Below are positions 1 through 10,247 of a stretch of DNA of 64,000 nt, piece after piece. The DNA comes from an uncultured Neomegalonema sp. (GTDB lineage Bacteria > Pseudomonadota > Alphaproteobacteria > Rhodobacterales > Rhodobacteraceae), in NCBI GenBank assembly GCA_938008165.1, contig CALLLP010000008.1, forward strand, positions 124,001-188,000, given 5' to 3'. The translations under genes were made by a program, and so were the position numbers. Within the stretch, counting starts at the first letter, position 1, and the number at the start of each line of letters is the position of its first letter. A model generated the notes under the pieces. That model was not told the origin of the DNA and ran no database searches. It saw only the letters and a list, made by a program, of their open reading frames with translations.

Positions 1-569
1 CCCTCGGCAGGCCCGAACCATAGCAAGGGCCGCACGCTCACGACCGCCAGCGTCGTGGCATAGCTGCGGATCATCCAGACCCGATGGGCGGGGATCATGC
101 CCGGCTTTGCGGTGCGATATGCCTGCGTCGTCGTGGCAAACCACACGACCCCCAACATCCCGAATCCCCATTGCGCCCAAATCCCCGACACATTGGCCGA
201 GGCAAGCAGGATGCCCGTCAGGCTGCTGACCCAGATACAGATGCAATAAATCTGACCCAAGGATCGATGGGTTCCGATGCTCCGCCTGCGCAAAACGGGG
301 TTGAAGGCGATCAACCCGATGAGCAAGGGCGGCAAAGCCGCAAAAGCGTGCACCAGCAGGATCGCAAAATTCACATGCGGTTTTCCCGGCACGGCATCGG
401 ATGCCGTATGAAGGCCGGGAATGATCGACAGCACCACATAGGCAAAGGTGCCCGCGACGAGCAGATGCAGGATGACGAAACAGATATTGCGGAACGCTGT
501 CCACAATTCCTGTATGTCGAGGACCGCGCCACGGGGCGCAATACCTGCCCTATTGCTGTCGACTGCCAT
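1..569 (-). CDS. DUF2306-family membrane protein (3' end outside window)
   Basis: I translated this frame by hand from the ATG at 569 down to position 1; it stays open for 189 codons and leaves the window, so the C-terminus is missing. The protein has several hydrophobic stretches (about residues 28-50, 68-88, 108-125, 132-146). It carries GTHRSLGQIY near residue 99 and a later HRVWMIRSYATTLAVVSVR segment. This His-Arg-rich pattern in a small multi-pass protein is what I know from the DUF2306 predicted membrane family, whose function is not established. It starts 40 bp after prfB on the same strand, so it could be co-transcribed with it. Family assignment is from memory of the motif. Confidence 0.7.
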   Translation of the reverse strand, partial: MAVDSNRAGIAPRGAVLDIQELWTAFRNICFVILHLLVAGTFAYVVLSIIPGLHTASDAVPGKPHVNFAILLVHAFAALPPLLIGLIAFNPVLRRRSIGTHRSLGQIYCICIWVSSLTGILLASANVSGIWAQWGFGMLGVVWFATTTQAYRTAKPGMIPAHRVWMIRSYATTLAVVSVRPLLWFGPAE

Positions 570-609
570 GGGGGCGAGCCTATCGCAGCAGGTTTAAGAA
601 AGCGCGAAA

Positions 610-1731
610 TCAGCCTTCCGCATCGGATCGGCTCTTGCCCGATACTTCCGCCGCCAGCGCCGCGCCCATGAAGGCATCGAGATCGCCATCGAGCACACCG
701 CCCGTATCAGAGGTCTCCAGACCCGTGCGCAGGTCTTTCACCATTTGATAGGGCTGCAACACATAGGAGCGGATCTGATGGCCCCAGCCGATATCGGATT
801 GTTCGGCTCTCTGTTCGTTCGCCGCCTCCATCCGCTTGTTCATCTCCATGTCATAGAGACGCGCGCGCAGCATCTTCATCGCGATATCGCGGTTCTGGTG
901 CTGGGATTTTTCGGAGGAGGTGACGACGATGCCGCTGGGCGCATGGGTGATGCGCACCGCCGAGTCGGTGGTGTTCACGTGCTGACCGCCCGCGCCGGAT
1001 GACCTGTAGGTATCGATCCGGATGTCCTTATCCTGAATATCAATCTCGATGGTATCGTCGATAACGGGCGTTACCTGCACGGAGGAAAACGACGTATGCC
1101 GCCGCGCCGCCGAATCGAAGGGCGAAATCCGCACGAGGCGATGTACACCCGATTCCGCCTTCATCCAGCCAAAGGCATTCTCGCCCTTGACCTGATAGGT
1201 CACGGATTTGATGCCCGCTTCGTCCCCGGCGGAATGCTCCATCACGTCGACCTTGAACCCGCGCTTTTCGGCCCAGCGCGTATACATCCGCGCGAGCATC
1301 GACGCCCAGTCGCAGGATTCCGTTCCCCCTGCGCCCGAATTGATCTCGATAAAGGCATCCATGCCGTCCATCTCGCCCGATAGCAGTGCCTCAAGCTCTG
1401 CCGTCTCTGCGCGGGCCTTGAGATCGGCGAGGGCCGCTTCGGCCTCGGCCACGACATCGGCATCGTTCTCCGCCTCACCCATCTCGATCAATTCGACATT
1501 GTCGGTCAGATCAGTTTCCAGCGCGCGATAGCGATCGATGGCATCCGAGAGCTGTTGACGCTCGCGCATGATCTTCTGGGCATTGGCCGGGTCGTCCCAC
1601 AGGGTCGGGTCTTCGGCGCGGGCGTCGAATTCCTCCAGCCGCGACAACGCCGTCTCCCAATCGAGGCGACGGCGCAGCAGCGTCAGCGATTCCTCGATGG
1701 TGGTGACGATGGACTGGATTTCGGCGCGCAT
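610..1731 (-). CDS. prfB: Peptide chain release factor 2
   Basis: A 373-residue protein of normal RF2 length. RF2 recognises UGA and UAA stop codons in the ribosomal A site and triggers peptidyl-tRNA hydrolysis. The sequence shows the class-specific SPF tripeptide ([16 protein letters not shown]) and the catalytic GGQ loop ([17 protein letters not shown]), with the N-terminal helical domain before them. The reading frame is uninterrupted: around codon 25, where many bacteria have an in-frame UGA needing a +1 frameshift, this gene reads through [13 protein letters not shown] with no stop and no CTT-TGA slippery site. It sits between the PBP1A gene and the DUF2306 gene, all on the minus strand. 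Confidence 0.97.
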   Translation of the reverse strand: MRAEIQSIVTTIEESLTLLRRRLDWETALSRLEEFDARAEDPTLWDDPANAQKIMRERQQLSDAIDRYRALETDLTDNVELIEMGEAENDADVVAEAEAALADLKARAETAELEALLSGEMDGMDAFIEINSGAGGTESCDWASMLARMYTRWAEKRGFKVDVMEHSAGDEAGIKSVTYQVKGENAFGWMKAESGVHRLVRISPFDSAARRHTSFSSVQVTPVIDDTIEIDIQDKDIRIDTYRSSGAGGQHVNTTDSAVRITHAPSGIVVTSSEKSQHQNRDIAMKMLRARLYDMEMNKRMEAANEQRAEQSDIGWGHQIRSYVLQPYQMVKDLRTGLETSDTGGVLDGDLDAFMGAALAAEVSGKSRSDAEG

Positions 1732-1802
1732 GGACGAACTCGTGTAAGGGATCTGGCGGGCTATTCTACCCGCGAACCCCCGATGTAGCGACTGCGCCCC
1801 GG

Positions 1803-4721
1803 TCAGTAAAGCCCGCGACCGCCGCCAACATCCTCCACACTGGGAATAACGGCCTGCCCCGCCGATGGCGCAACATTGGCCACCGAAGCCGGATCATAGG
1901 GCGCGATGCCCTGTCGCTGGAATTGCTGGCCCAGAGGCTGGGGCGTTGGCTGGTAGGCGCGGGTCTGGGGAGCGGGTTGCTGATAGACAATCCCCGGTGC
2001 AGGCGAGACGGAAATCGCCGGATCCTGCGAGACGATCATCTCGCCGGTCGTGGGATCAAACCGGATCAGCGGCTCATTGGCGCTTGGCACGGTCGCCGTG
2101 GAGCGGGTCACCGGGCGCACCGGGAGGGGAGGCTGCGGCTGGAAAACCTCCGGCTGCGCGGATGGCTGAATCGGACCCGATGGCACGAATCCCGAAGAAT
2201 AGGACGCCCCGGCAAGGTCCGGCTGCATGGCCGTTCCACCAATGCCGTCGATGCTCGGTACAAAGCCCCCGCCCGACACGGTATCAAAACCCGCCCCGGC
2301 GCCGCCCGACCCATCCGGTTCGGTGCCGACCCGGAACGCTTCCCAGATCACATTCTTGCCGAAGACGTCTTCCCCGACCCGCTCGCCATTGCGGCGGTCG
2401 ATCTTTACGAGATTGACACCCTCAGGCGGATCGAATTTGCGCGGGGTGCGGTCTGCCATGGCATCGCGCATGAACTGCTCGAAGACCGGACCGCAGAGCG
2501 CGCCACCCGATGCCTTCTTTCCCAGAGATTTGGGTGTGTCGTATCCGATAAAACACCCGAATACGAGATCGGGGGTAAAGCCCACGAACCACGCATCGCG
2601 CGCATCATTCGTCGTGCCGGTCTTGCCCGCCACCGGAAAGCCCAGCCGGGTCAGTTTGGTGGCCGTACCGCGCAGGACCACGCCTTCCATCAGCGATACA
2701 GTCTGAAAGGCGGTCACTGGATCGATCACCTGAACCGGCTCGACGGGGGTGGTCGGCACGACCCACGGCTCGCCCAGATCGATCGGCTCGCCCGCATCGT
2801 CCTTCACGGTCTCGACAAGGCGCGGGGCAATATGCTTGCCGCCATTGGCAAACATCGAATAGGCGCTCACCAGACGCATCAGCGTCGTTTCCCCCGCGCC
2901 CAGCGAGAAGGAAATCAGCGGGGGCATATTGTCATAGACCCCAAAGCGCCGCGCATAATCGGAGATCACATCCATCCCCACATCCTGTGCTACGCGCACG
3001 GTGATGAGGTTGCGCGATTTTTCCAGCCCTACCCGCAAGGGGATCGGACCATAGAATTCGCCTGCGTTGTAATTTTTCGGCTTCCAAAGCCCCTCGCCAT
3101 TGCCCTGATCGACGGTTACCGGCGCATCGAGAACGATGGAGGCGGGTGTATAGCCATGATCCATCGCCGCCGCATAGATGAAGGGCTTGAAGGACGAACC
3201 GGGCTGACGCTTTGCCTGAGTCGCACGGTTGAACTTGCTCTGCTGGATGCTCAGGCCCCCCTGCATCGCGAGCACGCGGCCCGTGTCAGGCTCCATGGCG
3301 ATCACGGCACCGTCGGCATCGGGCAGCTGGCGCAGGCCCCAGACGATCGTATCGACATCCGCGAGAGCCGCTTCGGACAATGTCGTCACGTCGCCATTCT
3401 TCGCCTTGTCGCCGGGGGTGAGATAGACGATATCCCCGCGCTGCATGATATCGGTCATGACTTTCGGATCGGGACCACGGCCCGCGCCCTCGATCCGCCG
3501 CCGTGCCCAGCTAACCGCCTCGAAGGTGACCGTAACGGGCTGCTCCAGATCGCGCAGGCCAACGCTCGCGGTGCCCTTGCCATCATCGACGGACAGAACA
3601 ACCCCAAGTTTCCAATCATCGAAATCCTTGGGAAACTCGTTCCGGTCCAAGGCATCGCGCCAATCGCCATCCGGGTCGGTCACGCCCAGAGGCCCGCGAT
3701 ATGCGCCGCGCTTGGAATAGGCGAACAAGCCCTCGCGCAATGCCCGCGAGGCATATTCCTGCATCTCGCGGTCCAACGTGGTGCGAATGCTCAGGCCACC
3801 GCCATACAGCTTTGCGTCGGCCGCGCCATCCGGCTCCTCGACCCCCTGCTCCACCGCCAAGCGCGCGTAATGCTCCAGCAACAGCCCGCGCACTTCCTCG
3901 ATCATATAGGCGGAGGAGAAATCGTAGCTTTCCTCGCGCTCATTGTCGTTGAGACGTGTTTCAAGCGGTTTTGCCTTGGCCGCGAGCGATTCCGCCGTGG
4001 AGATATGGCCGTTCTCCGCCATCTCGGTCAGCACGTAGTTGCGCCGCGCCAGCGCCGCTTCGGCATTGCGTTCGGGATGCAGGGCGGAGGGGGCCTTGGG
4101 CAAGGCGGCCAAATACGCGGCTTCTTCGGGGTTCAGATATTCCAGATCCTTTCCGAAATACGTCTTCGCCGCCGCGCCCACACCATAAGAGCGCGCCCCA
4201 AGATATATCTGGTTCAGATAGATTTCGAGAATCCGGTCCTTTGACAACTCGCGCTCGATCTGCACGGCCAGCACGGCTTCGCGCACCTTGCGGCTGATGC
4301 TGCGTTCATTGGTCAGCAGCATGTTCTTGACGACCTGCTGCGTGATGGTCGAGGCCCCGCTCATCCGCCCGCCATTGCGCAGGCTCTTGACGTTGCGCAC
4401 CATCGCTTTTGCGATCCCAACGGGGTCGATCCCGGCATGATCGTGAAAATTTTTATCCTCGGCGCTGATAAAGGCGTTCTGCACCAGCGTCGGGATCTCA
4501 TCGATGGGTTTGAAGGCACGACGCTGACGGGCAAAGCGAGCGATGACGCCCCCGTCATCGTTATAGACCAGCGAGGATTGCGGAGGCTTGTAATCGGCAA
4601 GCTGTTCGTATTCGGGCAGGTCGCGGCCATAATACCAGACAGCCCCCGCCACAGCCACCGATCCGGCAAGCAGCATCAACGCCAGAACGCTGAAGATATG
4701 GCCGAAAAACCTGATGATCAT
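1803..4721 (-). CDS. mrcA: Penicillin-binding protein 1A, bifunctional glycosyltransferase/transpeptidase
   Basis: This class A PBP polymerises lipid II into glycan strands and cross-links the stem peptides at the outer face of the inner membrane. An N-terminal membrane anchor spans about residues 8-30. The GT51 domain has the catalytic Glu88 in [11 protein letters not shown] and the [10 protein letters not shown] motif near 124-133. An OB-like insert follows, and then the transpeptidase with SxxK at 509-512 (GSSFKPF), SRN at 569-571 and KTG at 700-702. After about residue 765 there is a roughly 200-residue tail rich in Pro, Gln and Ala with no recognised domain; it ends in [11 protein letters not shown]. 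The 972-residue length is above that of E. coli PBP1A because of this tail. The downstream neighbour is prfB and the upstream one is amidase AmiC. Confidence 0.95.
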   Translation of the reverse strand: MIIRFFGHIFSVLALMLLAGSVAVAGAVWYYGRDLPEYEQLADYKPPQSSLVYNDDGGVIARFARQRRAFKPIDEIPTLVQNAFISAEDKNFHDHAGIDPVGIAKAMVRNVKSLRNGGRMSGASTITQQVVKNMLLTNERSISRKVREAVLAVQIERELSKDRILEIYLNQIYLGARSYGVGAAAKTYFGKDLEYLNPEEAAYLAALPKAPSALHPERNAEAALARRNYVLTEMAENGHISTAESLAAKAKPLETRLNDNEREESYDFSSAYMIEEVRGLLLEHYARLAVEQGVEEPDGAADAKLYGGGLSIRTTLDREMQEYASRALREGLFAYSKRGAYRGPLGVTDPDGDWRDALDRNEFPKDFDDWKLGVVLSVDDGKGTASVGLRDLEQPVTVTFEAVSWARRRIEGAGRGPDPKVMTDIMQRGDIVYLTPGDKAKNGDVTTLSEAALADVDTIVWGLRQLPDADGAVIAMEPDTGRVLAMQGGLSIQQSKFNRATQAKRQPGSSFKPFIYAAAMDHGYTPASIVLDAPVTVDQGNGEGLWKPKNYNAGEFYGPIPLRVGLEKSRNLITVRVAQDVGMDVISDYARRFGVYDNMPPLISFSLGAGETTLMRLVSAYSMFANGGKHIAPRLVETVKDDAGEPIDLGEPWVVPTTPVEPVQVIDPVTAFQTVSLMEGVVLRGTATKLTRLGFPVAGKTGTTNDARDAWFVGFTPDLVFGCFIGYDTPKSLGKKASGGALCGPVFEQFMRDAMADRTPRKFDPPEGVNLVKIDRRNGERVGEDVFGKNVIWEAFRVGTEPDGSGGAGAGFDTVSGGGFVPSIDGIGGTAMQPDLAGASYSSGFVPSGPIQPSAQPEVFQPQPPLPVRPVTRSTATVPSANEPLIRFDPTTGEMIVSQDPAISVSPAPGIVYQQPAPQTRAYQPTPQPLGQQFQRQGIAPYDPASVANVAPSAGQAVIPSVEDVGGGRGLY

Positions 4722-4945
4722 CCCAATGTTCCGATCCTGTGCGTATCGACACCGCCACCCGTGCTGTTGTCAGACCAACATGGCCTCATATGGGCAAGCC
4801 GTCCCTTTCGCGCAACCTGTGTCCCGTATATCATGCCTCGCCGCCGAGAGCATCCTGAATGGATAAAAGGCCCGTACAGGATGCCCTCTCCTCTTGTTTT
4901 CGCGATTTCCAGCACGGCCATGATCCCATAGCCCCTGACACCGCT

Positions 4946-6598
4946 CTAGCGCGAGGCAATCTCCCGCGCGCTGTGCTCGATGCGCCATGCGTCGATCGCC
5001 TCTTTCAGTGCCACGGCCGTCGTCTTGCGCCACTCTGCCGAAGTCAGACGCTTCAGATCGTCGGGGTTTGACATGAAGCCCAGTTCCAGCAGAACCGATG
5101 GCATATCGGGCGCTTTGAGAACGTGAAAGTTGTTGTGCTTCACAAAGTTGCGCTTGACCGGCGTGACGAGCGAAAGCTTATCGCGGACCAGTTCGGCAAA
5201 CAGCCGCGAGCCGACCTGCGTTTCCCGGCGCTCAAGGTCGAGCAACACGCGGACAACATCCTCGCGCTCCTCGCGAATATCGATCCCGGCGATCTTCTCG
5301 GCGCGTTTCTTGGTGACCAGTTCATCAATCGAGCGGATCGAATCCTCTTCGGACAGCATAAAGGCCCCTGCTCCGCCGACCGCCGGATCGTCAAACCAAT
5401 CCGCATGAATCGAAATGAAGAGGTCAGCCTGTTTTTCCCGCGCGAAGGTGACGCGATCGGGCAATTCGACAAAGTGGTCATGGCGTCGGGTGGCATAGGC
5501 TTTATAGTGCGGGTCCGCCTCCAGCAGAGCCATCAACACCTCGGAAAACGACAAAACCGCATCGGATTCATGCAAGCCAACCGGCGTCACAGCCCCCGGA
5601 TCATGCCCACCATGGCCCGGATCGATGACGATGCGAAATGGCTTGCGGCGCGGTTTTTCCGATTTGCGGATGGCTTTTTCGGGCGGAAGCAAAACGGTCG
5701 GCGCGGCCATCGCCATCACCGTAACCTTGCTGCTCGGTGCAATGCCCGGCGCGCTGCTCGGCTCGACCGTCGCCACGGCGGCAGCCTGGGGGGCCGCTTC
5801 GGCGATATCGGTTTCGGCGATCTTGGCTTCGACGGTTTTGGCTTCAGCGGCATCCACGTCAGCAATGCGGGCGGGCCGCGTGAGCATTTCGGTGATCTCG
5901 GCGGCGATCTGACCGGCTGTTTTTTCGGGCTCAGCCACAGGCTTCGGTTCAGGGTTGGTCGGGCTGTTATCGGCAAAAAGGGCGCTCAAGGCACCATATT
6001 CAGCGGTTTGCGGGTTAAAGCTGCGCTGCCGAAACGTGTTGCGGGTCTCATCATCGACCACGGGCGCTTCGGGCAGGGCAGCGCGATCGGCCCCCGGTAT
6101 CGGTGTACCATCGGCCCGCACCGTCTGATTATGGGCGAGGCGATAGCGGTCAAAGGGGCGCGGCACCGGCTCGCCAAGACGAATATCAAGCTCGTAACCG
6201 ACCTTGCCGACCAGCGGCGTCACCTTGAAATCCACGATCTGCGCGGGGCCATTCAGGTTAAAGACCAGCCGCGACACGTTGGGCGTCAACAGGCCAAAGC
6301 GGTAGCTATGGATCAGGCGGCTGCGCACGGCGCCGCTGGGGCGGGGCATATTCCAGCCAATGCGCGGTAGATCGATAATCAAGCGGTCCGGGCCGCTGAG
6401 CGTAAACAGCTTTGGCGACAGCGGAACGCTGACATGCATCACGACACGCGTGAAATTATCATATGTTCCGATCTTGACCGCATCGACAGACGCCAGCACC
6501 GGACCGCGCGCCTCGGCGCCCTGCGATGCGCACAGGGCGATACCGGCCGCAACCGCGACACTGCGAATCATCTGGCGAAGCCCAGCGAATACGCCCAT
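4946..6598 (-). CDS. amiC: N-acetylmuramoyl-L-alanine amidase with AMIN domain (AmiC type)
   Basis: A zinc amidase that cuts the bond between MurNAc and the stem peptide, used in daughter-cell separation. I chose the ATG at 6598 because it follows a GAGGG ribosome site and opens directly into a signal peptide (MGVFAGLRQMIRSVAVAAG, cleavage near GAEA). The open frame runs further upstream but without a plausible start. An AMIN domain follows (about residues 30-150, with RLIIDLPRIGW), then an Ala/Glu/Pro-rich linker, and the Amidase_3 domain with IDPGHGGHDPGAV, HESDAV, SIHADWF and LLELGFMSNP carrying the Zn ligands and catalytic Glu. Together with PBP1A downstream it forms a wall-remodelling pair. 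Whether it has a regulatory helix blocking the active site needs a model. Confidence 0.93.
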   Translation of the reverse strand: MGVFAGLRQMIRSVAVAAGIALCASQGAEARGPVLASVDAVKIGTYDNFTRVVMHVSVPLSPKLFTLSGPDRLIIDLPRIGWNMPRPSGAVRSRLIHSYRFGLLTPNVSRLVFNLNGPAQIVDFKVTPLVGKVGYELDIRLGEPVPRPFDRYRLAHNQTVRADGTPIPGADRAALPEAPVVDDETRNTFRQRSFNPQTAEYGALSALFADNSPTNPEPKPVAEPEKTAGQIAAEITEMLTRPARIADVDAAEAKTVEAKIAETDIAEAAPQAAAVATVEPSSAPGIAPSSKVTVMAMAAPTVLLPPEKAIRKSEKPRRKPFRIVIDPGHGGHDPGAVTPVGLHESDAVLSFSEVLMALLEADPHYKAYATRRHDHFVELPDRVTFAREKQADLFISIHADWFDDPAVGGAGAFMLSEEDSIRSIDELVTKKRAEKIAGIDIREEREDVVRVLLDLERRETQVGSRLFAELVRDKLSLVTPVKRNFVKHNNFHVLKAPDMPSVLLELGFMSNPDDLKRLTSAEWRKTTAVALKEAIDAWRIEHSAREIASR

Positions 6599-7274
6599 GC
6601 TTACTGCCCTCACTGCCTCGGCACCGTTCTTTGTGACGGCTCCTTCAAGAAACCCTCCTAACACAAAGTTGCCCCTTGTAAAAAACCATTTACCACGATC
6701 TCTTTTGAAAACACATCTCAAAACGGGCATTCGCTCCAGAATGCAACATTGTTGTGCATGTCTGAATGTCGCATTTCTGTCACGGAATGTGAAAAGAAAC
6801 GTCGACAACGAGACCGCTCTTGAGGCATTAAGGTGCGACGGCCGCGGTTAATAAATCGTTGTCCGTTTCTATGATGAAGACTCAAGATCGCAGCACGCTG
6901 GCGACAGCACGGCAATGGGGCACGGCACCCCGCGCGCGGCGACACGATAAATTTTTCCGGGCAACAGGCCCGATCCATTCCGGGCGATTGCGTCCGGCGA
7001 AAGTTGAAACGGTGATTTCGAGCGACTCGAAGCGACAGAGGAATGGCGATCTGCATTGTGCACACCGCCTCTCTCCATGTCAGCGCGACGACGCTAACGC
7101 GCCTCAGGGCGCGGCGATGCAGGCACAGCCAGCGCGCGATCACAGCATAATAGGAAAGGCGGAGGTGCATTGCGCATCGCCGCGACCCGGTGATTCCCGC
7201 CCTATGGATATGTCATTCCAGCGGGGGCCGTCCGGGCCGTCCGGCGCGCATGCGCCGTCCGAATCGACACGAGC
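6599..7274. other. Divergent intergenic region between amiC and rne; long rne leader
   Basis: This 676-bp stretch separates two divergently read genes and holds no convincing open frame. The amiC-proximal part is relatively AT-rich. The rne-proximal part (about 6900-7270) is GC-rich with many short inverted repeats, for example GGCGC-GCAT-GCGCC near 7240-7255. RNase E has only a weak ribosome site before its ATG. A long structured rne leader would suit the feedback control of RNase E on its own mRNA known in enterobacteria, but no homology to that leader is visible, so this is inference. I could not place promoters with confidence. Confidence 0.4.
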
Positions 7275-10157
7275 ATGGCGAAGAAAATGCTTATCGACGC
7301 GACCCACCCGGAGGAGACCCGGGTTGTCGTGGTGGACGGACAAAGACTTGACGAATTCGATTTCGAATCGATCAACAAGAAACAACTCGCCGGGAACATC
7401 TATCTCGCGAAGGTAATGCGGGTGGAGCCATCGCTCCAGGCATGCTTTGTCGATTACGGTGGCAACCGGCACGGCTTTCTCGCCTTCAGCGAGATTCACC
7501 CCGACTATTATCAAATCCCCGCCGCCGAACGGGCGGCCCTCGTCGCCGCACAGGAACGCGCGACCCGCGAAGCGAACCGCGATGACGAGGACGACGCCGG
7601 TGACGACGAGCGCGCCAGCAAGGGCCGGGGCAAACGCTCGCGCTCGCGCAACGACAGAAATGATCGCGGCGACAAGACCGAGCGCAGGGATCGCGACGGC
7701 GATACCCGTCGCGGCGCGCGGCGCGTCACCCGCAGCAAGGGCACCCGCTCGCGCAAGCGCACCCGAAGCGGCGCGTATATCGAGCGCGAATTCCGCATCG
7801 GCGGCGGCGTACGTGTGCGGGTTGTCAATGAGAACGACACCATCGATCTCGACCTTCTCGAACGCGAATTCACCATCGGCGGGTCAATCCCCGTCCGGGT
7901 CATGCGCTTTCCCGCGCAGGAACAGCAACAAGAGCAAGAGACCGCCTCCGACGCGCCGGAAGCCGATACCGATACCGACGCGACCCCGGCGACCATGGCT
8001 GCGGCATCCTCCGATCTCGACCGGGTCACCTCCGACGATGACGACCGGACCGAGGCCCCGGAATCCATCGGGGGCGGCGACGATTGGGACGATACCCCCG
8101 TCCCCCGTATCCGCATGCGCGACTACAAGATTCAGGATGTGATCAAGCGTCGGCAGATCATGCTGATCCAGATCAACAAGGAAGAACGCGGCAACAAGGG
8201 CGCCGCCGTCACGACCTATCTGTCCCTCGCGGGGCGCTATTGCGTCCTGATGCCCAATACCGCCAAGGGCGGCGGCATCTCGCGCAAGATCACCAACGCC
8301 CCCGACCGAAAGCGCCTGAAGGAAATCGCGGGCAATCTCGAAGTGCCAAAAGGCATGGGCCTGATCATCCGCACGGCGGGCGCACAGCAAAGCGGCGCGG
8401 AAATCGGGCGCGATTACGAATATCTCCTGCGCCAATGGGATGCGATCCGCACCCTGACCCTCGAATCCTACGCCCCGGCGGCGATCTACGAGGAAGGCAA
8501 CCTGATCAAACGGTCGATCCGCGATCTCTACACCAAGGATATCGACCAGATCATCGTCGATGGCGAGATGGGATACCGCGAGGCGCATGATTACGTCGCC
8601 ATGCTGATGCCCGACCATACGAAGAACGTGCGCCTGCACAAGGGCACCACGCCATTGTTCATCGAGCATAAGGTCGAGGATCAACTCGCCGCGATGTTCA
8701 ACCCCACGGTTCAGCTCAAATCGGGCGGCTATATCGTGATCGGCGTCACCGAGGCGCTGGTGGCGGTCGATGTGAACTCGGGCCGCTCGACCCGCGAATC
8801 CTCGATCGAGGATACGGCGACGAAAACCAATCTGGAGGCCGCCGAGGAGGTCGCACGACAAATGCGCCTGCGCGATCTGGCCGGGCTGCTGGTCATCGAT
8901 TTCATCGACATGAACGAGCGGCGCAACAATGCCGCCGTCGAGCGAAAGCTGAAAGACAGCCTCGCGAATGACCGGGCCCGTATCCAACTGGGCCGCATCT
9001 CGTCTTTTGGCCTGCTGGAAATGTCGCGACAGCGTCTGCGCCCCGGCATGATCGAGGCGACGACGAATCCTTGTCCCCATTGCCACGGCACCGGGCTTGT
9101 CCGCTCCGACGATACCCTCGCCCTGACGATCCTGCGCGAGATCGAGGAAGAAGGATTGCGCAAGACCACCGCCGTCGTAACGGTCGCGGCGCCGGTCTCG
9201 GTCGCCAACTTCCTGCATAATCATAAGCGCGATCGCGTGGTCTCCATCGAACAGCGCTATGGCATCCGCGTGGTCATCGAGGGCGATCCGGCCAAGATCA
9301 GCCCCGATTTCGAGCTGAAGAAGATGAAGCTCGACGATGCGCCCGAACACCTGCGCCCCGTCCCCGCCGCCATCAGCATGGAAAGTGTCTATGCCGACGC
9401 GGAGCATGGCGAGGAGGATGAAAACGATGACATCGCCGCCGCCGAAGGGATCGACACTACCCCCGACGCGCCAAGTGAACCGTCAGAGCGCCCGGATACT
9501 TCCCGCCGCCGGGGCCGCCGGAACGAACGCCGCGACGGTGACTCGAAATCCGGCGCACGCAGCCGGACCCGCGATCCCCTGCCCGTGATCGAGCCGGATG
9601 ACGAGGACGACCCGCGCGGCGAAAAACCCTTCGCCTATGGCGAGAGCGGCGAAGACAAAAACATCAGCGACGAGCAGAACAGCCGGGGCAATTCGCGGCG
9701 CTCTCGCCGGGGTGGACGCAAGCGCAACAAGCGCGACGAACCGACCCGCGAATTCGGCGAAGCCTCGGCCCTGTCGATGCTATCGGGCCGCGATGCGCTG
9801 GACCGCGCCTTGCCGGATGTCTTCCGCTCCGGCGACGCGATCATGGTGACGAAGGCGAAACCGGCTCCTGAACCTGAACCTGAGCCACAGCCCGAAGCGC
9901 CATCGGCTCCGGCGATCGATGCACAAACAGAAACGATCATGGCAGAAACGATCGTGGACGAGGCGATCGTGGACGAGGCGATCGTGGATGAGGCGATCGT
10001 GGATGAGTCGAAAACGACGGTCGAGACAGCCCCTGAGCCGGAAAAACCCGCCGAGCCAGCGGCCCCCATCGAACCGGCCTCCGCCACCGCAACGCCGGTC
10101 ATCGAGACAAAACCCGCCGAAGACCGCCCGAAACGTACCGGCTGGTGGTCGCGATAA
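7275..10157 (+). CDS. rne: Ribonuclease E
   Basis: An endoribonuclease that starts mRNA decay and processes rRNA and tRNA precursors, and usually scaffolds the degradosome. The 960-residue protein begins MAKKMLIDATHPEETRV, the conserved alphaproteobacterial start. An S1 domain (about residues 36-210) is split by an Arg/Asp-rich insert (residues about 90-170). The DNase I-like catalytic part has VDVNSGRSTRE and LLVIDFIDMNERRNN with the catalytic aspartates. The Zn-link NPCPHCHGTGLVRS follows. After about residue 690 the protein is low-complexity: Arg-rich blocks (SRRSRRGGRKRNKRDE), acidic blocks and a tandem IVDEA repeat, ending KRTGWWSR. The tail should be disordered and bind RNA or partners. 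It is divergent from amiC and followed by murC. Confidence 0.96.
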   Translation: MAKKMLIDATHPEETRVVVVDGQRLDEFDFESINKKQLAGNIYLAKVMRVEPSLQACFVDYGGNRHGFLAFSEIHPDYYQIPAAERAALVAAQERATREANRDDEDDAGDDERASKGRGKRSRSRNDRNDRGDKTERRDRDGDTRRGARRVTRSKGTRSRKRTRSGAYIEREFRIGGGVRVRVVNENDTIDLDLLEREFTIGGSIPVRVMRFPAQEQQQEQETASDAPEADTDTDATPATMAAASSDLDRVTSDDDDRTEAPESIGGGDDWDDTPVPRIRMRDYKIQDVIKRRQIMLIQINKEERGNKGAAVTTYLSLAGRYCVLMPNTAKGGGISRKITNAPDRKRLKEIAGNLEVPKGMGLIIRTAGAQQSGAEIGRDYEYLLRQWDAIRTLTLESYAPAAIYEEGNLIKRSIRDLYTKDIDQIIVDGEMGYREAHDYVAMLMPDHTKNVRLHKGTTPLFIEHKVEDQLAAMFNPTVQLKSGGYIVIGVTEALVAVDVNSGRSTRESSIEDTATKTNLEAAEEVARQMRLRDLAGLLVIDFIDMNERRNNAAVERKLKDSLANDRARIQLGRISSFGLLEMSRQRLRPGMIEATTNPCPHCHGTGLVRSDDTLALTILREIEEEGLRKTTAVVTVAAPVSVANFLHNHKRDRVVSIEQRYGIRVVIEGDPAKISPDFELKKMKLDDAPEHLRPVPAAISMESVYADAEHGEEDENDDIAAAEGIDTTPDAPSEPSERPDTSRRRGRRNERRDGDSKSGARSRTRDPLPVIEPDDEDDPRGEKPFAYGESGEDKNISDEQNSRGNSRRSRRGGRKRNKRDEPTREFGEASALSMLSGRDALDRALPDVFRSGDAIMVTKAKPAPEPEPEPQPEAPSAPAIDAQTETIMAETIVDEAIVDEAIVDEAIVDESKTTVETAPEPEKPAEPAAPIEPASATATPVIETKPAEDRPKRTGWWSR
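9936..10010 (+). repeat. 15-bp tandem repeat inside rne
   Basis: Four in-frame units of ATCGTGGACGAGGCG or one- to three-base variants run from 9951 to 10010, preceded by a degenerate unit at 9936-9950. They encode repeats of Ile-Val-Asp-Glu-Ala in the disordered C-terminal tail of RNase E. Units that are a multiple of three can expand or contract without breaking the frame. Confidence 0.9.
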
Positions 10158-10185
10158 CGTAACGCGCGATCCGGTCGAACCATCC

Positions 10186-10213
10186 GCAACCCCGGCTTAG
10201 GGACCGGGGTTGC
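10186..10213 (+). terminator. Hairpin between rne and murC, possible terminator
   Basis: A perfect 10-bp stem, GCAACCCCGG at 10186-10195 and CCGGGGTTGC at 10204-10213, encloses an 8-nt loop. It lies 29 bp after the rne stop and 35 bp before murC. There is no T-run after it, so it may be a weak terminator or a 3'-end protecting stem rather than a classical intrinsic terminator. Confidence 0.5.
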
Positions 10214-10247
10214 CTGACATCACCAACTCCACAATGAGACCATTCCC

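Noticed and set aside
1923-4244. A 773-codon open frame on the plus strand opposite PBP1A
   Set aside because: It is the antisense image of a GC-rich coding frame. The minus strand has all PBP motifs, and the plus-strand translation is Arg/His-rich with no family pattern.
6599-6670. A 12-codon leader peptide after an AGGAGGG site upstream of amiC
   Set aside because: It depends on a TTG start and has no regulatory codon run; the site may simply be chance purine-rich sequence.
7884-9407. A 507-codon open frame opposite rne
   Set aside because: Antisense shadow of RNase E; no ribosome site or recognisable domain.
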